Of a DNA stretch of 64,000 nucleotides, positions 1 through 8,827 are shown one piece after another. Under the pieces are notes generated by a model. The model did not search any database. It saw nothing but the letters and a program-made list of their open reading frames with translations, and had not been told where the DNA came from. Every line of letters starts with the position of its first letter. The first letter of the stretch is position 1. The stretch lies in contig JAEESE010000015.1 of the NCBI GenBank assembly GCA_016286165.1, forward strand, positions 1 through 64,000, in the 5' to 3' direction. A program made the translations under genes and the position numbers. Origin of the DNA: Bacteroidaceae bacterium. Its GTDB lineage: Bacteria; Bacteroidota; Bacteroidia; Bacteroidales; Bacteroidaceae.

Positions 1-89
1 ATTCTTCAGACTCGCTTTGCTCGAAGAAGCGTCCTTCGGCCGAGCGCGTTTCAATAAGACATTTTCGTGACTTTCGATGTAGAAATTCT

Positions 90-117
90 AATTCGTCTAA
101 TTCGTATAATTAGTTGT
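90..117. repeat. Dispersed TTCGT repeat, copy 1
   Basis: A 28-nt AT-rich sequence built of AATTCGTCTAATTCG followed by TATAATTAGTTGT. Closely similar 28-29 nt sequences occur at 26952-26980 and, as an inverted pair, at 37786-37884. It lies between the window edge and the terminator at 160-197. It is intergenic in all copies. Confidence 0.7.
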
Positions 118-159
118 CAAAAAAGAATAATGTGCCATCTGCTATATTACGCCCAATAA

Positions 160-197
160 AAAAGGCTCAAGGGTTCCGAATAACTCTTGAGCCTTTT
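160..197 (+). terminator. Rho-independent terminator of an upstream gene
   Basis: A 16-bp stem with one mismatch (AAAAGGCTCAAGGGTT against AACTCTTGAGCCTTTT) around a 6-nt loop. The arms are A-rich on one side and T-rich on the other, so it could work in both directions. It separates whatever lies left of the window from the gene at 331. Confidence 0.8.
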
Positions 198-273
198 GTC
201 GTATTATCCACTGAAGATTATTTGTTGTCCGTTGCCTCGAGCTGCAAATGTCAGACAAATGTCAGGGAAATAA

Positions 274-305
274 TTTGCAACAAGTGTTGCTGCTCAGTAC
301 CTTTG
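274..305 (+). promoter_or_regulatory. Bacteroidetes-type promoter
   Basis: TTTG at 274-277 and TACCTTTG at 298-305, separated by 20 nt. This matches the -33 TTTG / -7 TAnnTTTG consensus known for the primary sigma factor of Bacteroidetes. The next ATG is at 331. Confidence 0.75.
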
Positions 306-330
306 CCCCCGATTTCTAAAGCCAAAAACT

Positions 331-651
331 ATGAAAAAGGAAAAGAAGAAAACAAATGCAAACAGCGGCGGCGACATTCGTTGGCAGTCGGTCTTCGCTT
401 GGCAGCACTATGTGATGACTGCCGTAGCGGTAGTTTTAATTGTTGTAGGCTTCGTGCTGATGCTACCCGAAGCCGATGTGCGCAACCGTCCGGGCGGCCG
501 TTTTGCCCCGACACCCGGTCCTGGAGCCTTCGATGCGCGGCGCATAAGCTTAGCACCCATCCCCTGTTTTGTGGGCTTTGCCATGATGCCATTAGTGATA
601 ATGTACGTTCCTCGCAACCGTAAACGATTCGATGAAATGGGCAAAAATTGA
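331..651 (+). CDS. DUF3098 family membrane protein
   Basis: A 106-residue protein with a basic N-terminus and two predicted membrane segments (about residues 28-46 and 73-93). The sequence between them, a Gly-Phe-Val-Leu-Met turn followed by a Pro/Gly-rich linker and an Arg-Arg-Ile-x-Leu-Ala-Pro motif, fits the DUF3098 family of Bacteroidetes. The function is unknown; family members often sit near ftsX and the undecaprenyl-phosphate recycling genes, but those are not visible here. A full promoter stands 25 nt upstream and the start ATG has no competing upstream in-frame start. Another reading frame overlaps this gene over most of its length; I take it as non-coding because its translation is low-complexity and Cys/Arg-rich. 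Confidence 0.75.
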   Translation: MKKEKKKTNANSGGDIRWQSVFAWQHYVMTAVAVVLIVVGFVLMLPEADVRNRPGGRFAPTPGPGAFDARRISLAPIPCFVGFAMMPLVIMYVPRNRKRFDEMGKN

Positions 652-793
652 AACTTTTCACCTTTTTTCACCCCTTTGTCAGGCGCGAATCGTTTAACAC
701 TGAACGAACAACGGCGAAGCGCCTTTCAAAATAAAAAAGACCATAAATGAGAAGATTATTTGATTTTCCTTCGCCCGTTACAAGGATTTTATC

Positions 794-801
794 TACTTTT
801 G
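794..801 (+). promoter_or_regulatory. -7 element upstream of DUF2723 gene
   Basis: TACTTTTG matches TAnnTTTG. No TTTG is present at the expected 19-21 nt upstream, so only the -7 half is supported. The start codon is about 90 nt downstream. Confidence 0.5.
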
Positions 802-893
802 CACCGCGTTATGCGCACAACCGAGCGCATATTCCTCTTTTCACGCATAAAACTTTAAACATTTAACAACGGGCTCTGCCCGTGAATAACCGT

Positions 894-3800
894 ATGAAAC
901 ATTTCCGTTTAGTGGACAATCTGTTGGGATGGCTCGCCTTTGCCATAGCAGCCTTCACCTATTGCTCCACCGTAGAACCCACAGCATCCTTCTGGGATTG
1001 CCCCGAGTTCATCACTACAGCCTATAAGCTGGAAGTGGGTCACCCGCCAGGGGCACCGTTCTTCATGCTTACAGGCAACCTGTTCACACAGCTTGTTTCC
1101 GACCCCGCCAAAGTGGCGCTGATGGTGAACATAATGAATGCCTTGCTGAGTGCCCTCTGCATTATGTTCCTGTATTGGACCATATCGCATTTGGCACGCA
1201 AGCTAATCTGCACCGACGGCTGGGTGAGCAACACAGCCCAGCTCATTGCCGTCGAGGGCGCTGCCATGACAGGCGCTTTGGCCTATTGCTGGAGCGACAC
1301 CTTCTGGTACTCTGCCGTTGAAGGCGAGGTATACGCATATTCGTCCCTCTTCACGGCAGTGGTGTTCTGGTTGATGCTCAAGTGGGAGGACAACGCCGAC
1401 AAGCCACACTCCGACCGTTGGCTTGTGCTCATCGCTTACCTCACAGGACTCTCGATTGGCGTGCACCTGCTCAACCTGCTGTGCCTGCCTGCACTCGTGC
1501 TCATCTATTACTATAAGCGCTCCTCGAATGCCACTTTGAAGGGCTCTATTTATGCCCTCTTAGGCTCATTTGTGCTGGTTGCCGCTGTGCTCTATGGCAT
1601 CGTGCCTGGCATCGTGAAGGTGGGCGGCTGGTTTGAACTGCTGTTTGTCAACACGCTGTCGTTGCCTTTCAACAGCGGCCTCATCGTCTACATCATCTTG
1701 CTCGTAGCCGTAGTGCTGTGGGCTATCTGGGAAACGGTGGCAGAGCGTTCTCGCTTACGCATGAACATCTCCTACCTCATCGCAGTGGCCATGCTCGGCA
1801 TACCTTTCTACGGCTATGGTTGGAAGAGCATCGCCATCGGCGTTGTCATCATTGCCGCTTTGTATGCTTTGTTGCAGTGGAAGCGCGATGGCAAGCTACT
1901 TGTTTCAGCCCGCGTGATGAACACCTCGCTGCTTTGCATGCTCATGATTATGATAGGCTACTCATCGTATGCCCTCATCGTAATCCGTTCCACAGCCAAC
2001 ACGCCCATGGACCAGAACTCGCCCGAGGATATCTTCACGCTCGGCAGCTACCTCAACCGTGAGCAGTACGGTTCGCGCCCGCTGTTCTACGGACAGGCCT
2101 ACAACTCGCAAGTGAAGCTCCGCAGCGAGGGCGGCTACTGCGTGCCCGTGAGCAACCAAGGTGCCGCCGTATACCAGCGCAAGGAGAAAGCTTCGCCCGA
2201 CGAACCCGACCGCTATGAGATTCAGCGTCACGACTTGGAATACGTCTACGCCCAGAATATGTTCTTCCCGCGCATGTACAGCGACCGCCATGCCTCAGCC
2301 TATGAATCATGGATGGGCGGTATCGAAGGCTATCAGGTGCCTTACGACCGCTGTGGCGAGCCTATTATGGTCAAAATGCCTACGCAGTTGGAGAACATAC
2401 GCTTCTTCCTCTCCTATCAGGTCAACTTCATGTACTGGCGCTACTTCATGTGGAACTTCGCAGGCCGCCAGAATGATGTCCAGGGCAACGGCGAACTCGA
2501 GCATGGCAACTGGCTTTCGGGCATACCGTTTATCGACAACGCACGCCTTGGCGACCAAAGCATGCTGCCCACCGAGCTGCGCGAGAACAAAGGGCACAAC
2601 GTGTTCTACTGCCTGCCGCTGCTGTTGGGACTGTTAGGTCTGTGCTGGCAAGCGTGGAAAGAAAGGCCGAAGACCAACCCCTCCGAGGGCACTGACCCCA
2701 TCGGCGTGAAGCAGTTCTGGGTGGTCTTCTTCCTCTTCTTCATGACGGGTATTGCCATCGTCGTATACCTGAACCAAACCCCACAGCAGCCACGTGAGCG
2801 CGACTACGCCTATGCCGGTTCCTTCTATGCCTTTGCCATATGGATAGGACTGGGAGCAGCTGCCGTGGCCGACTGGCTCGAGCGCCGCACAGGCCGTGCC
2901 ATGCTCGGGGCTATCGTATCGCTCATCTGCTTGCTCGTACCTCTGCAGATGGTAAGCCAGACATGGGACGACCACGACCGCAGCGGGCGCTACACCTGCC
3001 GCGACTTCGGTCAGAACTACCTCCAGAGCCTGCCTCAGACCGGCTTCCCCATCATCTACACCAACGGCGACAACGACACCTTCCCGCTTTGGTACAACCA
3101 GGAAACCGAAGGTGTGCGCACTGATGCCCGCGTATGCAACCTCTCATACCTGCAGACCGACTGGTACATCGACCAGATGCGCCGCCCAGCCTACGACTCA
3201 CCCAGTGTGCCCATAGCCTGGAAACGTATTCAATACGTAGCCGGCACACGCGAAGGCATACGTGTAAGCCCCGGAACCCTTGAGCAGGCCATTGAATACT
3301 ACAAGGACGACCCCATCACCTCACGCCAGCTCCTCGGCGAGAATCCTTACGAGCTCTCGACCATCATCGACAAGTGGATTCTCAACGACAAGAAGGACAT
3401 GCAGATCTTCCCCACCGACAGCCTCGTCATAACCATCGACAAAGATGCCGTGCGCCGCTCAGGCATGATGATAGCCGCCGACAGCATCCCCGACGTCATG
3501 CACATCAGCCTCAAAGGCAAGAGTGCTGTGTACAAGAGCGAGATGATGATGTACGAGATGATTGCCCGCTGCAACTGGGAGCGTCCTCTGTTCGTGGCTA
3601 TGACCGTAGGGTCCGACAACTATGGCAACCTTGGCAACAACTTCGTTCAGGAAGGACTTGCCAACCGCATCACGCCGTTCAACACTAAGGCTTCAGGCCG
3701 CCGCGTAGATACCGAGAAGATGTACGACAACCTCATGAACCGCTTCAAGTTCGGAGGCGTCGACAATCCGGACCTATACCTCGACGAGACCGTGACACGC

Positions 3801-4223
3801 ATGTGCTACACCCACCGCCGCATCTTCGCACAACTCGCTACCGAGCTTATGAAGGAAGGCAAGAAGGACAAGGCCCTCAAGGTGGTTGAGAAGATTGAGA
3901 AGGAAATACCGGCAGCCACTGTGCCTCACAACCATCAGGGCGGCTCGCTCGAACTGGCACAGGTTTACCTCGACTGCGGCAAGAAGAAGCAGGCTGCCGA
4001 CATCGCCTCGGCAGTGGCCGAGAACGCGTCGGAATACTGCCGCTGGTTCACAAGCCTCAGCGACCGCCGTCTGCAGATGAGCGCCGAGGACTGCTACTAC
4101 TATCTCCTTCAGCTCTCCAACTCCTTAAAGATTCTCGACGAGGCCGACAAGGCCAAGGCCGCCAAATTCGAAGTAGCCCTGAACAATTATTTCGAGCAGT
4201 TCCAGAACAGAGCCAACTATTAA
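894..4223 (+). CDS. DUF2723 membrane glycosyltransferase-like protein
   Basis: About 1109 residues. The N-terminal part has a hydrophobic, multi-pass membrane core with the DUF2723 hallmark near residues 29-56 (Pro-Thr-Ala-Ser-Phe-Trp-Asp-Cys-Pro-Glu-Phe, then Gly-His-Pro-Pro-Gly-Ala-Pro). A further membrane block lies around residues 560-690 and the last 140 residues are helical and TPR-like. DUF2723 proteins are distant relatives of PMT/GT39 lipid-linked sugar transferases; the donor and acceptor are not known, and transfer of sugar to a surface protein or lipid is an inference. I prefer the ATG at 894 because homologues begin close to the Lys-x-Phe-x-x-x-Asn-Leu-Leu-Gly-Trp segment; a GTG at 882 would add four residues. 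The deacetylase gene follows after 3 nt, so the two are probably one operon. Confidence 0.85.
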   Translation: MKHFRLVDNLLGWLAFAIAAFTYCSTVEPTASFWDCPEFITTAYKLEVGHPPGAPFFMLTGNLFTQLVSDPAKVALMVNIMNALLSALCIMFLYWTISHLARKLICTDGWVSNTAQLIAVEGAAMTGALAYCWSDTFWYSAVEGEVYAYSSLFTAVVFWLMLKWEDNADKPHSDRWLVLIAYLTGLSIGVHLLNLLCLPALVLIYYYKRSSNATLKGSIYALLGSFVLVAAVLYGIVPGIVKVGGWFELLFVNTLSLPFNSGLIVYIILLVAVVLWAIWETVAERSRLRMNISYLIAVAMLGIPFYGYGWKSIAIGVVIIAALYALLQWKRDGKLLVSARVMNTSLLCMLMIMIGYSSYALIVIRSTANTPMDQNSPEDIFTLGSYLNREQYGSRPLFYGQAYNSQVKLRSEGGYCVPVSNQGAAVYQRKEKASPDEPDRYEIQRHDLEYVYAQNMFFPRMYSDRHASAYESWMGGIEGYQVPYDRCGEPIMVKMPTQLENIRFFLSYQVNFMYWRYFMWNFAGRQNDVQGNGELEHGNWLSGIPFIDNARLGDQSMLPTELRENKGHNVFYCLPLLLGLLGLCWQAWKERPKTNPSEGTDPIGVKQFWVVFFLFFMTGIAIVVYLNQTPQQPRERDYAYAGSFYAFAIWIGLGAAAVADWLERRTGRAMLGAIVSLICLLVPLQMVSQTWDDHDRSGRYTCRDFGQNYLQSLPQTGFPIIYTNGDNDTFPLWYNQETEGVRTDARVCNLSYLQTDWYIDQMRRPAYDSPSVPIAWKRIQYVAGTREGIRVSPGTLEQAIEYYKDDPITSRQLLGENPYELSTIIDKWILNDKKDMQIFPTDSLVITIDKDAVRRSGMMIAADSIPDVMHISLKGKSAVYKSEMMMYEMIARCNWERPLFVAMTVGSDNYGNLGNNFVQEGLANRITPFNTKASGRRVDTEKMYDNLMNRFKFGGVDNPDLYLDETVTRMCYTHRRIFAQLATELMKEGKKDKALKVVEKIEKEIPAATVPHNHQGGSLELAQVYLDCGKKKQAADIASAVAENASEYCRWFTSLSDRRLQMSAEDCYYYLLQLSNSLKILDEADKAKAAKFEVALNNYFEQFQNRANY

Positions 4224-4226
4224 TCT

Positions 4227-4904
4227 ATGTTCATCGAACAACCTGCTCGTTTCCTGCGCTGGATATACCCTCACGCCATTTGGCGTATGGACCCGTCGGT
4301 GAAGGCCGTTTATCTGACCTTCGACGACGGGCCCATCCCCGAGGCAACACCTTTTGTCCTTGATACCTTAGCCCGCTATGGTATCAAGGCCACTTTCTTT
4401 ATGGTGGGCGATAACATACGCAAGCACCCCGATGTGTTCCAACAAGTCATCGAGGCAGGCCACCGCATAGGCAACCACACCTACAACCATATCGGAGGCC
4501 TCCGCTGGCTTTCCAAAAACTACGTCAAGAACGCCGAGAAGGCGCAACAGGAGATGATGGCCCACCATCTGCCCACCACAAACGAAGGGGAATCCTCTTG
4601 CTCACAAGCCAACTGGCAAGGGGCACCTTTATTCCGACCCCCTCATGGCTGGATGCGCACCCTTCAATACAAAGCCATGCGTCGCAATGGCTATAAGATA
4701 ATAATGTGGGACCTGGTCACGCGCGACTACAGCACATGGCTCACAGCCGACGAAGTGCTGGCCAACGTCAAGCGCTACGCTCGCAACGGCTCCATCATCA
4801 CCTTCCACGACAGCCTCCGCAGCATCGACAAACTACACAAGATTCTCCCTGCCGCCCTCGAATGGCTTTTAGCCGAGGGCTACGAGTTCCGGGTCTTTGA
4901 TTGA
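4227..4904 (+). CDS. Polysaccharide deacetylase (NodB homology)
   Basis: A 225-residue carbohydrate esterase family 4 type protein. Visible motifs: TFDDGP at 31-36 (catalytic Asp and metal Asp), NHTYNH at 83-88 (metal His84 and His88), RPPHG at 137-141, and a late TFHDS. These are the NodB motifs in the right order, so the metal-dependent N- or O-deacetylase reaction on a polysaccharide is well supported. No signal peptide is evident, so the protein may be cytoplasmic or exported by another route. A segment at about 117-131 (Thr/Asn/Gly/Ser-rich) lengthens the loop before motif 3. It starts 3 nt after the DUF2723 stop, suggesting joint work on an envelope glycan. Confidence 0.88.
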   Translation: MFIEQPARFLRWIYPHAIWRMDPSVKAVYLTFDDGPIPEATPFVLDTLARYGIKATFFMVGDNIRKHPDVFQQVIEAGHRIGNHTYNHIGGLRWLSKNYVKNAEKAQQEMMAHHLPTTNEGESSCSQANWQGAPLFRPPHGWMRTLQYKAMRRNGYKIIMWDLVTRDYSTWLTADEVLANVKRYARNGSIITFHDSLRSIDKLHKILPAALEWLLAEGYEFRVFD

Positions 4905-4919
4905 GAATCAAATAGCCCC

Positions 4920-5504
4920 TTAATTATCGTCTTTCCGCATCGAGAACTCACAACCACAGTACAGCTGGTTGTAGAAACCATACTCCTTGAGCAACTGGTT
5001 GCGACGCTCCTGCAGTCCGCCCTTACGCCAGTTCCTCGCCCAGAAACGAGCGCCGGGCACAGCAATCTCCGCTGCATGCCCGGCATTTTCTATCTGGTCG
5101 AGCCTCTTCCAACGCGAAGAAGCCAAGGTGGTGGTGAACCAGTTGATGCCCAACTCCACAGCCTTACGGGCAGCTGCCGTCAGGCGAAGCTCAAAGCAAC
5201 GGGCACACCTGCTGCCACGCTCCGGCTCGCCTTCAAGGCCAGCCACGCAAGCCAGCCATTCGTCGTGGCGCCAGTCATCGTCAATCCATTCCAGGCCTAA
5301 GCTCTCGGCATGCCGCTTGCTCTCGTTCTTGCGTATCTCATACTCCTCGAGCGGAAATATATTGGGGTTGTAGTAGTAGATTGTAGGGCGCACATCATTC
5401 GCCAGCATCCACTCTACGATGGCACTCGAACAAGGAGCACAGCAGGCGTGCAGCAGAACATGCTTGATATCTTCTGTAGTGTTCAATGTCTCAACCATTT
5501 TCAT
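4920..5504 (-). CDS. queH: Epoxyqueuosine reductase QueH
   Basis: A 194-residue protein of the QueH (former DUF208) family, which performs the last step of queuosine formation in tRNA, reducing epoxyqueuosine to queuosine. Seen: HACCAPC near the N-terminus (Cys21, Cys22, Cys25), a second pair in GSRCARCFELRL (Cys100, Cys103), and a C-terminal Cys-Gly-Cys. These Cys ligate the Fe-S cluster and metal centre in the family. It overlaps the end of the upstream TrmH-type gene by 14 nt, so the two tRNA/rRNA modification genes are likely co-transcribed. Start at 5504; an internal ATG two codons later is an alternative. Confidence 0.88.
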   Translation of the reverse strand: MKMVETLNTTEDIKHVLLHACCAPCSSAIVEWMLANDVRPTIYYYNPNIFPLEEYEIRKNESKRHAESLGLEWIDDDWRHDEWLACVAGLEGEPERGSRCARCFELRLTAAARKAVELGINWFTTTLASSRWKRLDQIENAGHAAEIAVPGARFWARNWRKGGLQERRNQLLKEYGFYNQLYCGCEFSMRKDDN

Positions 5505-6342
5505 GTTTCAACTGTCTTTGCCTTACCGCCTCGAACAGCAATATAGCTGCTGAAACGCTTACGTTCAGCGAATCCAACCGGCCGAGCATAGGAATACGTA
5601 TATGGGCATCTGCCGCCTGGCGCCACTGCTCGGTGAGTCCGGTGCTCTCCGTTCCCATGACGATGGCTGTAGGGCCGGTCATATCAGTGTCGTAGTATAG
5701 TTCCGAGTCCTGCAGCTGGGCAGTGAGAATCCTTACGTTGTTCTGCTTCAGCAGCGCTATGCATTCCTCAGAAGTGCAAGCCACCGTGGGAACGGTGAAG
5801 CAAGCACCTATCGAAGCTCGGATGAGGTTAGGGTTATAGAGGTCAGTGAGCGGGTCACACACTATCACTGCCGTGGCGCCTGCCGCATCGGCCGACCTGA
5901 GCACAGCACCCAAGTTGCCGGGCTTTTCTACGCTCTCCAGTATAATGAACAAAGCATTCTCCAAGCCATCTTCGTTTGTGGAGCCTTTCAGAATCTGCTG
6001 CAAGCTGGAAGCACCCCTTTCGGGGCTTTTAATTATCGCCACCACACCCTCAGTGCTGCCGCGGTATGCTATGCGCTCGTATACGTGAGGCGCTAAGGTA
6101 AAGTATGAAGGGCTGGTATCACCGTCTGCTTCGAGACCTTGAGGCAACACCAATTCTTCATTCTTAATTCTTAATTCTTCATTCACAAAAACGCTCTCCA
6201 CCTCGTAGCCGGCTGCCAGGCAGTGCTCCAGTTCGCGCTGCCCTTCCACCACGAAGAGGCCGGTGCGGCGTCGCTCCGCAGACTTCTGCTGCAATTCCAG
6301 CAGTTGCTTTATCTTTGGGTTCTTAGTGCTCGTTATCAACAT
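5491..6342 (-). CDS. TrmH/SpoU-family RNA 2'-O-methyltransferase
   Basis: About 283 residues when started at the ATG at 6342; a longer frame to 6429 begins with a hydrophobic stretch that does not belong to the family. An N-terminal substrate-binding domain (Ser-x-x-Asn-Pro-x-Ile-Lys, then Arg-Arg-Arg-Thr-Gly-Leu-Phe-Val-Val-Glu-Gly) precedes a SPOUT knot with motif 2 (Met-Gly-Thr-Glu-Ser-Thr-Gly-Leu) and motif 3 (Ile-Pro-Met-x-Gly-x-x-Asp-Ser-Leu-Asn-Val-Ser-Val-Ser). The target is probably a ribose 2'-OH of rRNA. Oddity: residues about 53-64 are encoded by an AT-rich tandem repeat (6152-6184) of a type usually found between genes. A TACCTTTG -7 element lies on the minus strand at 6365-6372. 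Confidence 0.85.
   Translation of the reverse strand: MLITSTKNPKIKQLLELQQKSAERRRTGLFVVEGQRELEHCLAAGYEVESVFVNEELRIKNEELVLPQGLEADGDTSPSYFTLAPHVYERIAYRGSTEGVVAIIKSPERGASSLQQILKGSTNEDGLENALFIILESVEKPGNLGAVLRSADAAGATAVIVCDPLTDLYNPNLIRASIGACFTVPTVACTSEECIALLKQNNVRILTAQLQDSELYYDTDMTGPTAIVMGTESTGLTEQWRQAADAHIRIPMLGRLDSLNVSVSAAILLFEAVRQRQLKHENG
6152..6184. repeat. AT-rich tandem repeat inside a coding region
   Basis: Units of about 7-10 nt of the type ATTCTTA/ATTCTTC repeated four to five times. On the coding (minus) strand it is read in frame as Asn-Glu-Glu-Leu-Arg-Ile-Lys-Asn-Glu-Glu-Leu. A similar sequence in the opposite reading sense lies at 23264-23295 inside the GH84 gene. Confidence 0.65.
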
Positions 6343-6364
6343 AGCTGTTCGTACTTTGATGCCG

Positions 6365-6372
6365 CAAAGGTA
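6365..6372 (-). promoter_or_regulatory. -7 element of the TrmH-type gene
   Basis: CAAAGGTA on the plus strand, TACCTTTG on the minus strand, 23 nt before the ATG at 6342. No -33 TTTG at the expected distance. Confidence 0.5.
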
Positions 6373-6457
6373 GATAATAAAGTGGAAAGAGTCTAATAAA
6401 AACCATATTTTTTTGATTTGAGGTAGCAATAGGCACTAAGAAACATTTTCATATACT

Positions 6458-7555
6458 TCAGTCTATCCAACCGTCCTTGTTGGGCTTGTGTACATCAGGA
6501 ATAAATTCCGCCTTGTGGTCCTTGATGCTGAGTATATGGTGCCAGTGAATAGGTTCGGCATAGGCTCCTATGAATTGGTCTATGACAAGCATATAGAAAT
6601 GGCCGTCCACAGACAGCTTGCCCATGATTCCCTTTGGATAATTAGGCTGCGTGGAACTGCATTTGTCTCCGTCGATTGGTTCGCCGACAAAAACCTCGTT
6701 GTCACGTATGGTTATCGTGAACTTCTGGTTGGGATTGAGGCCCACATAATCATTCAAGATGGTGAGTTTCAATGCTTCGAACACTTCTTTGGCATGTGAC
6801 TCCGGAACGACATAGAGGTGGCCCGTTGCCTTGCCGTCAAATGATCCGTTTTCATCATGGAATCCAGCCATGAGCGCAGGATTGCCCGTGAAGTCATCAA
6901 AGGTGTATTCATAATAAGTCTCGTAAATCTTCACACTGTCAATCTCCTCAGTCGTGTTTTTAAGAAAGTCCTTGAGTGGCCTGTCATTGAAAGGTGCTTC
7001 TCGCCCCTTTTCCTCGCGGGTAATATATTCCACACGAATGTCTGAACATTGTTTATTAGCTTTCATTTGCATGGTTGCAGCCCGCGCTGCTTTGTAGCCT
7101 ACGCTATAGTCCTCGTAACTGCCGACGCCTTTTAGTTCAATCCTTTCGCCATCCATTGCAGCCAGTGCCAAGGCAAATAGCACCGTGTCTTTGTCCAGCA
7201 CATGATTTTCCTTGTGATAGCACTGCCGGGCAAAGGAGCATCCCCAACGGAAGGCACGGAGACATGAATCCACGATTTCTTCTCCTTCCTTAATATCATC
7301 AAGTTGCTCTTTGGTAAAGTTCTTAATTTCTTCCGGCTTCAGTGATTCCCATTTCGGCGCAATACAATAATACTCGACTTTTGTTTTTAGGACTGAGCCA
7401 CCTTCATAAGTTACTGTTCGATGAGTTTGGTCGGTTTTTTTACCATCCAAATATGAAATGAGGTTCTCAATGGGATCTGTTGTGTTCCTTTTCTTTTCAG
7501 AAGAACAAGCGACCACCATACTGCACACTGCTATGAGAATTATTGCTTTTTTCAT
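6458..7555 (-). CDS. Lipoprotein, sigma cluster A
   Basis: A 365-residue protein with an N-terminal lipoprotein signal ending at Cys17 (Val-Val-Ala-Cys-Ser-Ser). No known domain was recognised. The central part is hydrophilic with several Cys; the C-terminal third has a Thr-Gly-x-Leu-Tyr-Val-Val-Pro segment followed by an Ala/Glu-rich helix and a Tyr/Phe-rich end. The same local layout (Thr-Gly-Asp-Leu-Tyr-Phe-Ile-Pro, helix, Phe-Tyr-Val-Leu) appears in the secreted protein at 44782, which is also third gene in a sigma/membrane-protein cluster, so I suspect distant homology. It follows the membrane protein at 7624 and the ECF sigma gene at 8066 on the same strand, so it may be the regulated output or a sensor. 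Confidence 0.7.
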   Translation of the reverse strand: MKKAIILIAVCSMVVACSSEKKRNTTDPIENLISYLDGKKTDQTHRTVTYEGGSVLKTKVEYYCIAPKWESLKPEEIKNFTKEQLDDIKEGEEIVDSCLRAFRWGCSFARQCYHKENHVLDKDTVLFALALAAMDGERIELKGVGSYEDYSVGYKAARAATMQMKANKQCSDIRVEYITREEKGREAPFNDRPLKDFLKNTTEEIDSVKIYETYYEYTFDDFTGNPALMAGFHDENGSFDGKATGHLYVVPESHAKEVFEALKLTILNDYVGLNPNQKFTITIRDNEVFVGEPIDGDKCSSTQPNYPKGIMGKLSVDGHFYMLVIDQFIGAYAEPIHWHHILSIKDHKAEFIPDVHKPNKDGWID

Positions 7556-7623
7556 TACTTCGTTTGTTTGTAGGTGAATAAAAGATTATGAATAGCAAGA
7601 CGTCTTTTGCTGTTGTTTTATGT

Positions 7624-8046
7624 TCAAAGTTGCGCTATAGCCTGCTGCAACTGCCTTCCACTTGATTCTATTTCATTGACTATTTCGTCGAAAGAATCTC
7701 CGAACTCTCCGGGTTCTCGTCCCTCAATCCCTATAAGAGTAGGAGCTGAGTGGATTATACTTGATGTAGAACTACGGCCATCAAAAGTAATCACCCTCTC
7801 ATTAACAGGTATTGATGCAGGAGAGCTTTTGAGCGATGGAACTTCTATAATAATCATTGCCACTACGATTGCTGCCGCAACTGCTGCTGTCGCTGCCCAA
7901 GGCATCAACTTCCTAACGATATGCAGCCTGCCTTTCCTATTGCCCACTGCATCCATCTGCTCGTTCAGCCGAGCCATGAAAGCAGCCTCATCGCCTATTT
8001 CGGGACGATAGGTGTGGAATACGTCATACAGTTTCTGGTCTTTCAT
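7624..8046 (-). CDS. Single-pass membrane protein, probable anti-sigma factor (cluster A)
   Basis: A 140-residue protein: about 47 cytoplasmic residues, one membrane segment at about 48-68 (Ala/Val/Ile-rich), then a short periplasmic tail. It starts 19 nt after the ECF sigma stop on the same strand. The topology and position fit an anti-sigma factor, although no zinc-binding ZAS motif is seen. The function is inferred from context only. Confidence 0.65.
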   Translation of the reverse strand: MKDQKLYDVFHTYRPEIGDEAAFMARLNEQMDAVGNRKGRLHIVRKLMPWAATAAVAAAIVVAMIIIEVPSLKSSPASIPVNERVITFDGRSSTSSIIHSAPTLIGIEGREPGEFGDSFDEIVNEIESSGRQLQQAIAQL

Positions 8047-8065
8047 TGCTTATACCTTATTAATA

Positions 8066-8551
8066 TTATTCTTTCAACATTGCCCTTAAATGGTCGCGAC
8101 CACGTGAGAGATAGCCTTTCACGGTCCCTTCTGCCACATTCATAATCTGTGAAACCTCGCGAACGGGACGGTCTTCCATGTAGAAGAGGAGGATGGCAGT
8201 GCGTTCGCTAAGCGTCAATCCTTCTATGGCATGGTACAGCTCCTGGTATTCGAATGCCTGGTCGCTCTGTCCTTCGCCTGCCACTCCACGAGCCTTATCC
8301 AAGTCATAGGTAGAACCTCGCAAACGTTCCTTCCGTTGGTAATCACCCAAGCAATTGAAGGCAATGCGGCGCAGCCAAGCAGAAAACCCCGCTTCAGACT
8401 GGAACCGGTCTTTTGCCACGTAGGCCTTCAGCAATGCCTCCTGCGCCACGTCGTCGGCCACTTCTCGGTTGCCTCCGCACGCAGCCATGAGGAATCTACG
8501 CAGAGCGGCTTGCTCCTTACTGGCCAGTTGGGTGAATTCTTCTCGTGTCAT
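8066..8551 (-). CDS. ECF RNA polymerase sigma factor (cluster A)
   Basis: About 161 residues from the ATG at 8551; ten further residues to 8581 are unlike the family start. Region 2 contains Asp-Asp-Val-Ala-Gln-Glu-Ala-Leu-Leu-Lys-Ala-Tyr and Ser-Ala-Trp-Leu-Arg-Arg-Ile-Ala-Phe-Asn; region 4 contains Leu-Ser-Glu-Arg-Thr-Ala-Ile-Leu-Leu and the helix-turn-helix Val-Ala-Glu-Gly-Thr-Val-Lys-Gly-Tyr-Leu-Ser-Arg-Gly-Arg. These are the two domains of extracytoplasmic-function sigma factors. It is followed by a probable anti-sigma gene and a lipoprotein gene. Confidence 0.88.
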   Translation of the reverse strand: MTREEFTQLASKEQAALRRFLMAACGGNREVADDVAQEALLKAYVAKDRFQSEAGFSAWLRRIAFNCLGDYQRKERLRGSTYDLDKARGVAGEGQSDQAFEYQELYHAIEGLTLSERTAILLFYMEDRPVREVSQIMNVAEGTVKGYLSRGRDHLRAMLKE

Positions 8552-8783
8552 ACTACTTATATAAACGTATGAATACGGCAAAAGGTTGTGCCAGTTACCA
8601 TATTTTTTTTTGAAAGAAGTTATTTAGCTTAATCCAAACATTACTAATCTTTTTACCCCCTTTAGAAATCCAAAAAAGCTTTTCATTCTCTTTTTGCTGT
8701 TGCAGGAAAGAGCATTCTTTATCCGTCAAACCTTATTTTGTAGATTTTTTAAATGAAATTACTTAAGTATGAAAACTTTTAGC

Positions 8784-8791
8784 TACCTTTG
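8784..8791 (+). promoter_or_regulatory. -7 element of leuS
   Basis: TACCTTTG 36 nt before the leuS ATG. The preceding 60 nt are very AT-rich but no TTTG sits at 19-21 nt. Confidence 0.6.
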
Positions 8792-8827
8792 CGCCCGAAA
8801 AAACGGATAATATCATTTTCATAATAA

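Noticed and set aside
114..623. An open frame overlapping the DUF3098 gene
   Set aside because: The competing frame is Cys/Arg-rich, has no promoter relation, and includes the terminator at 160-197.
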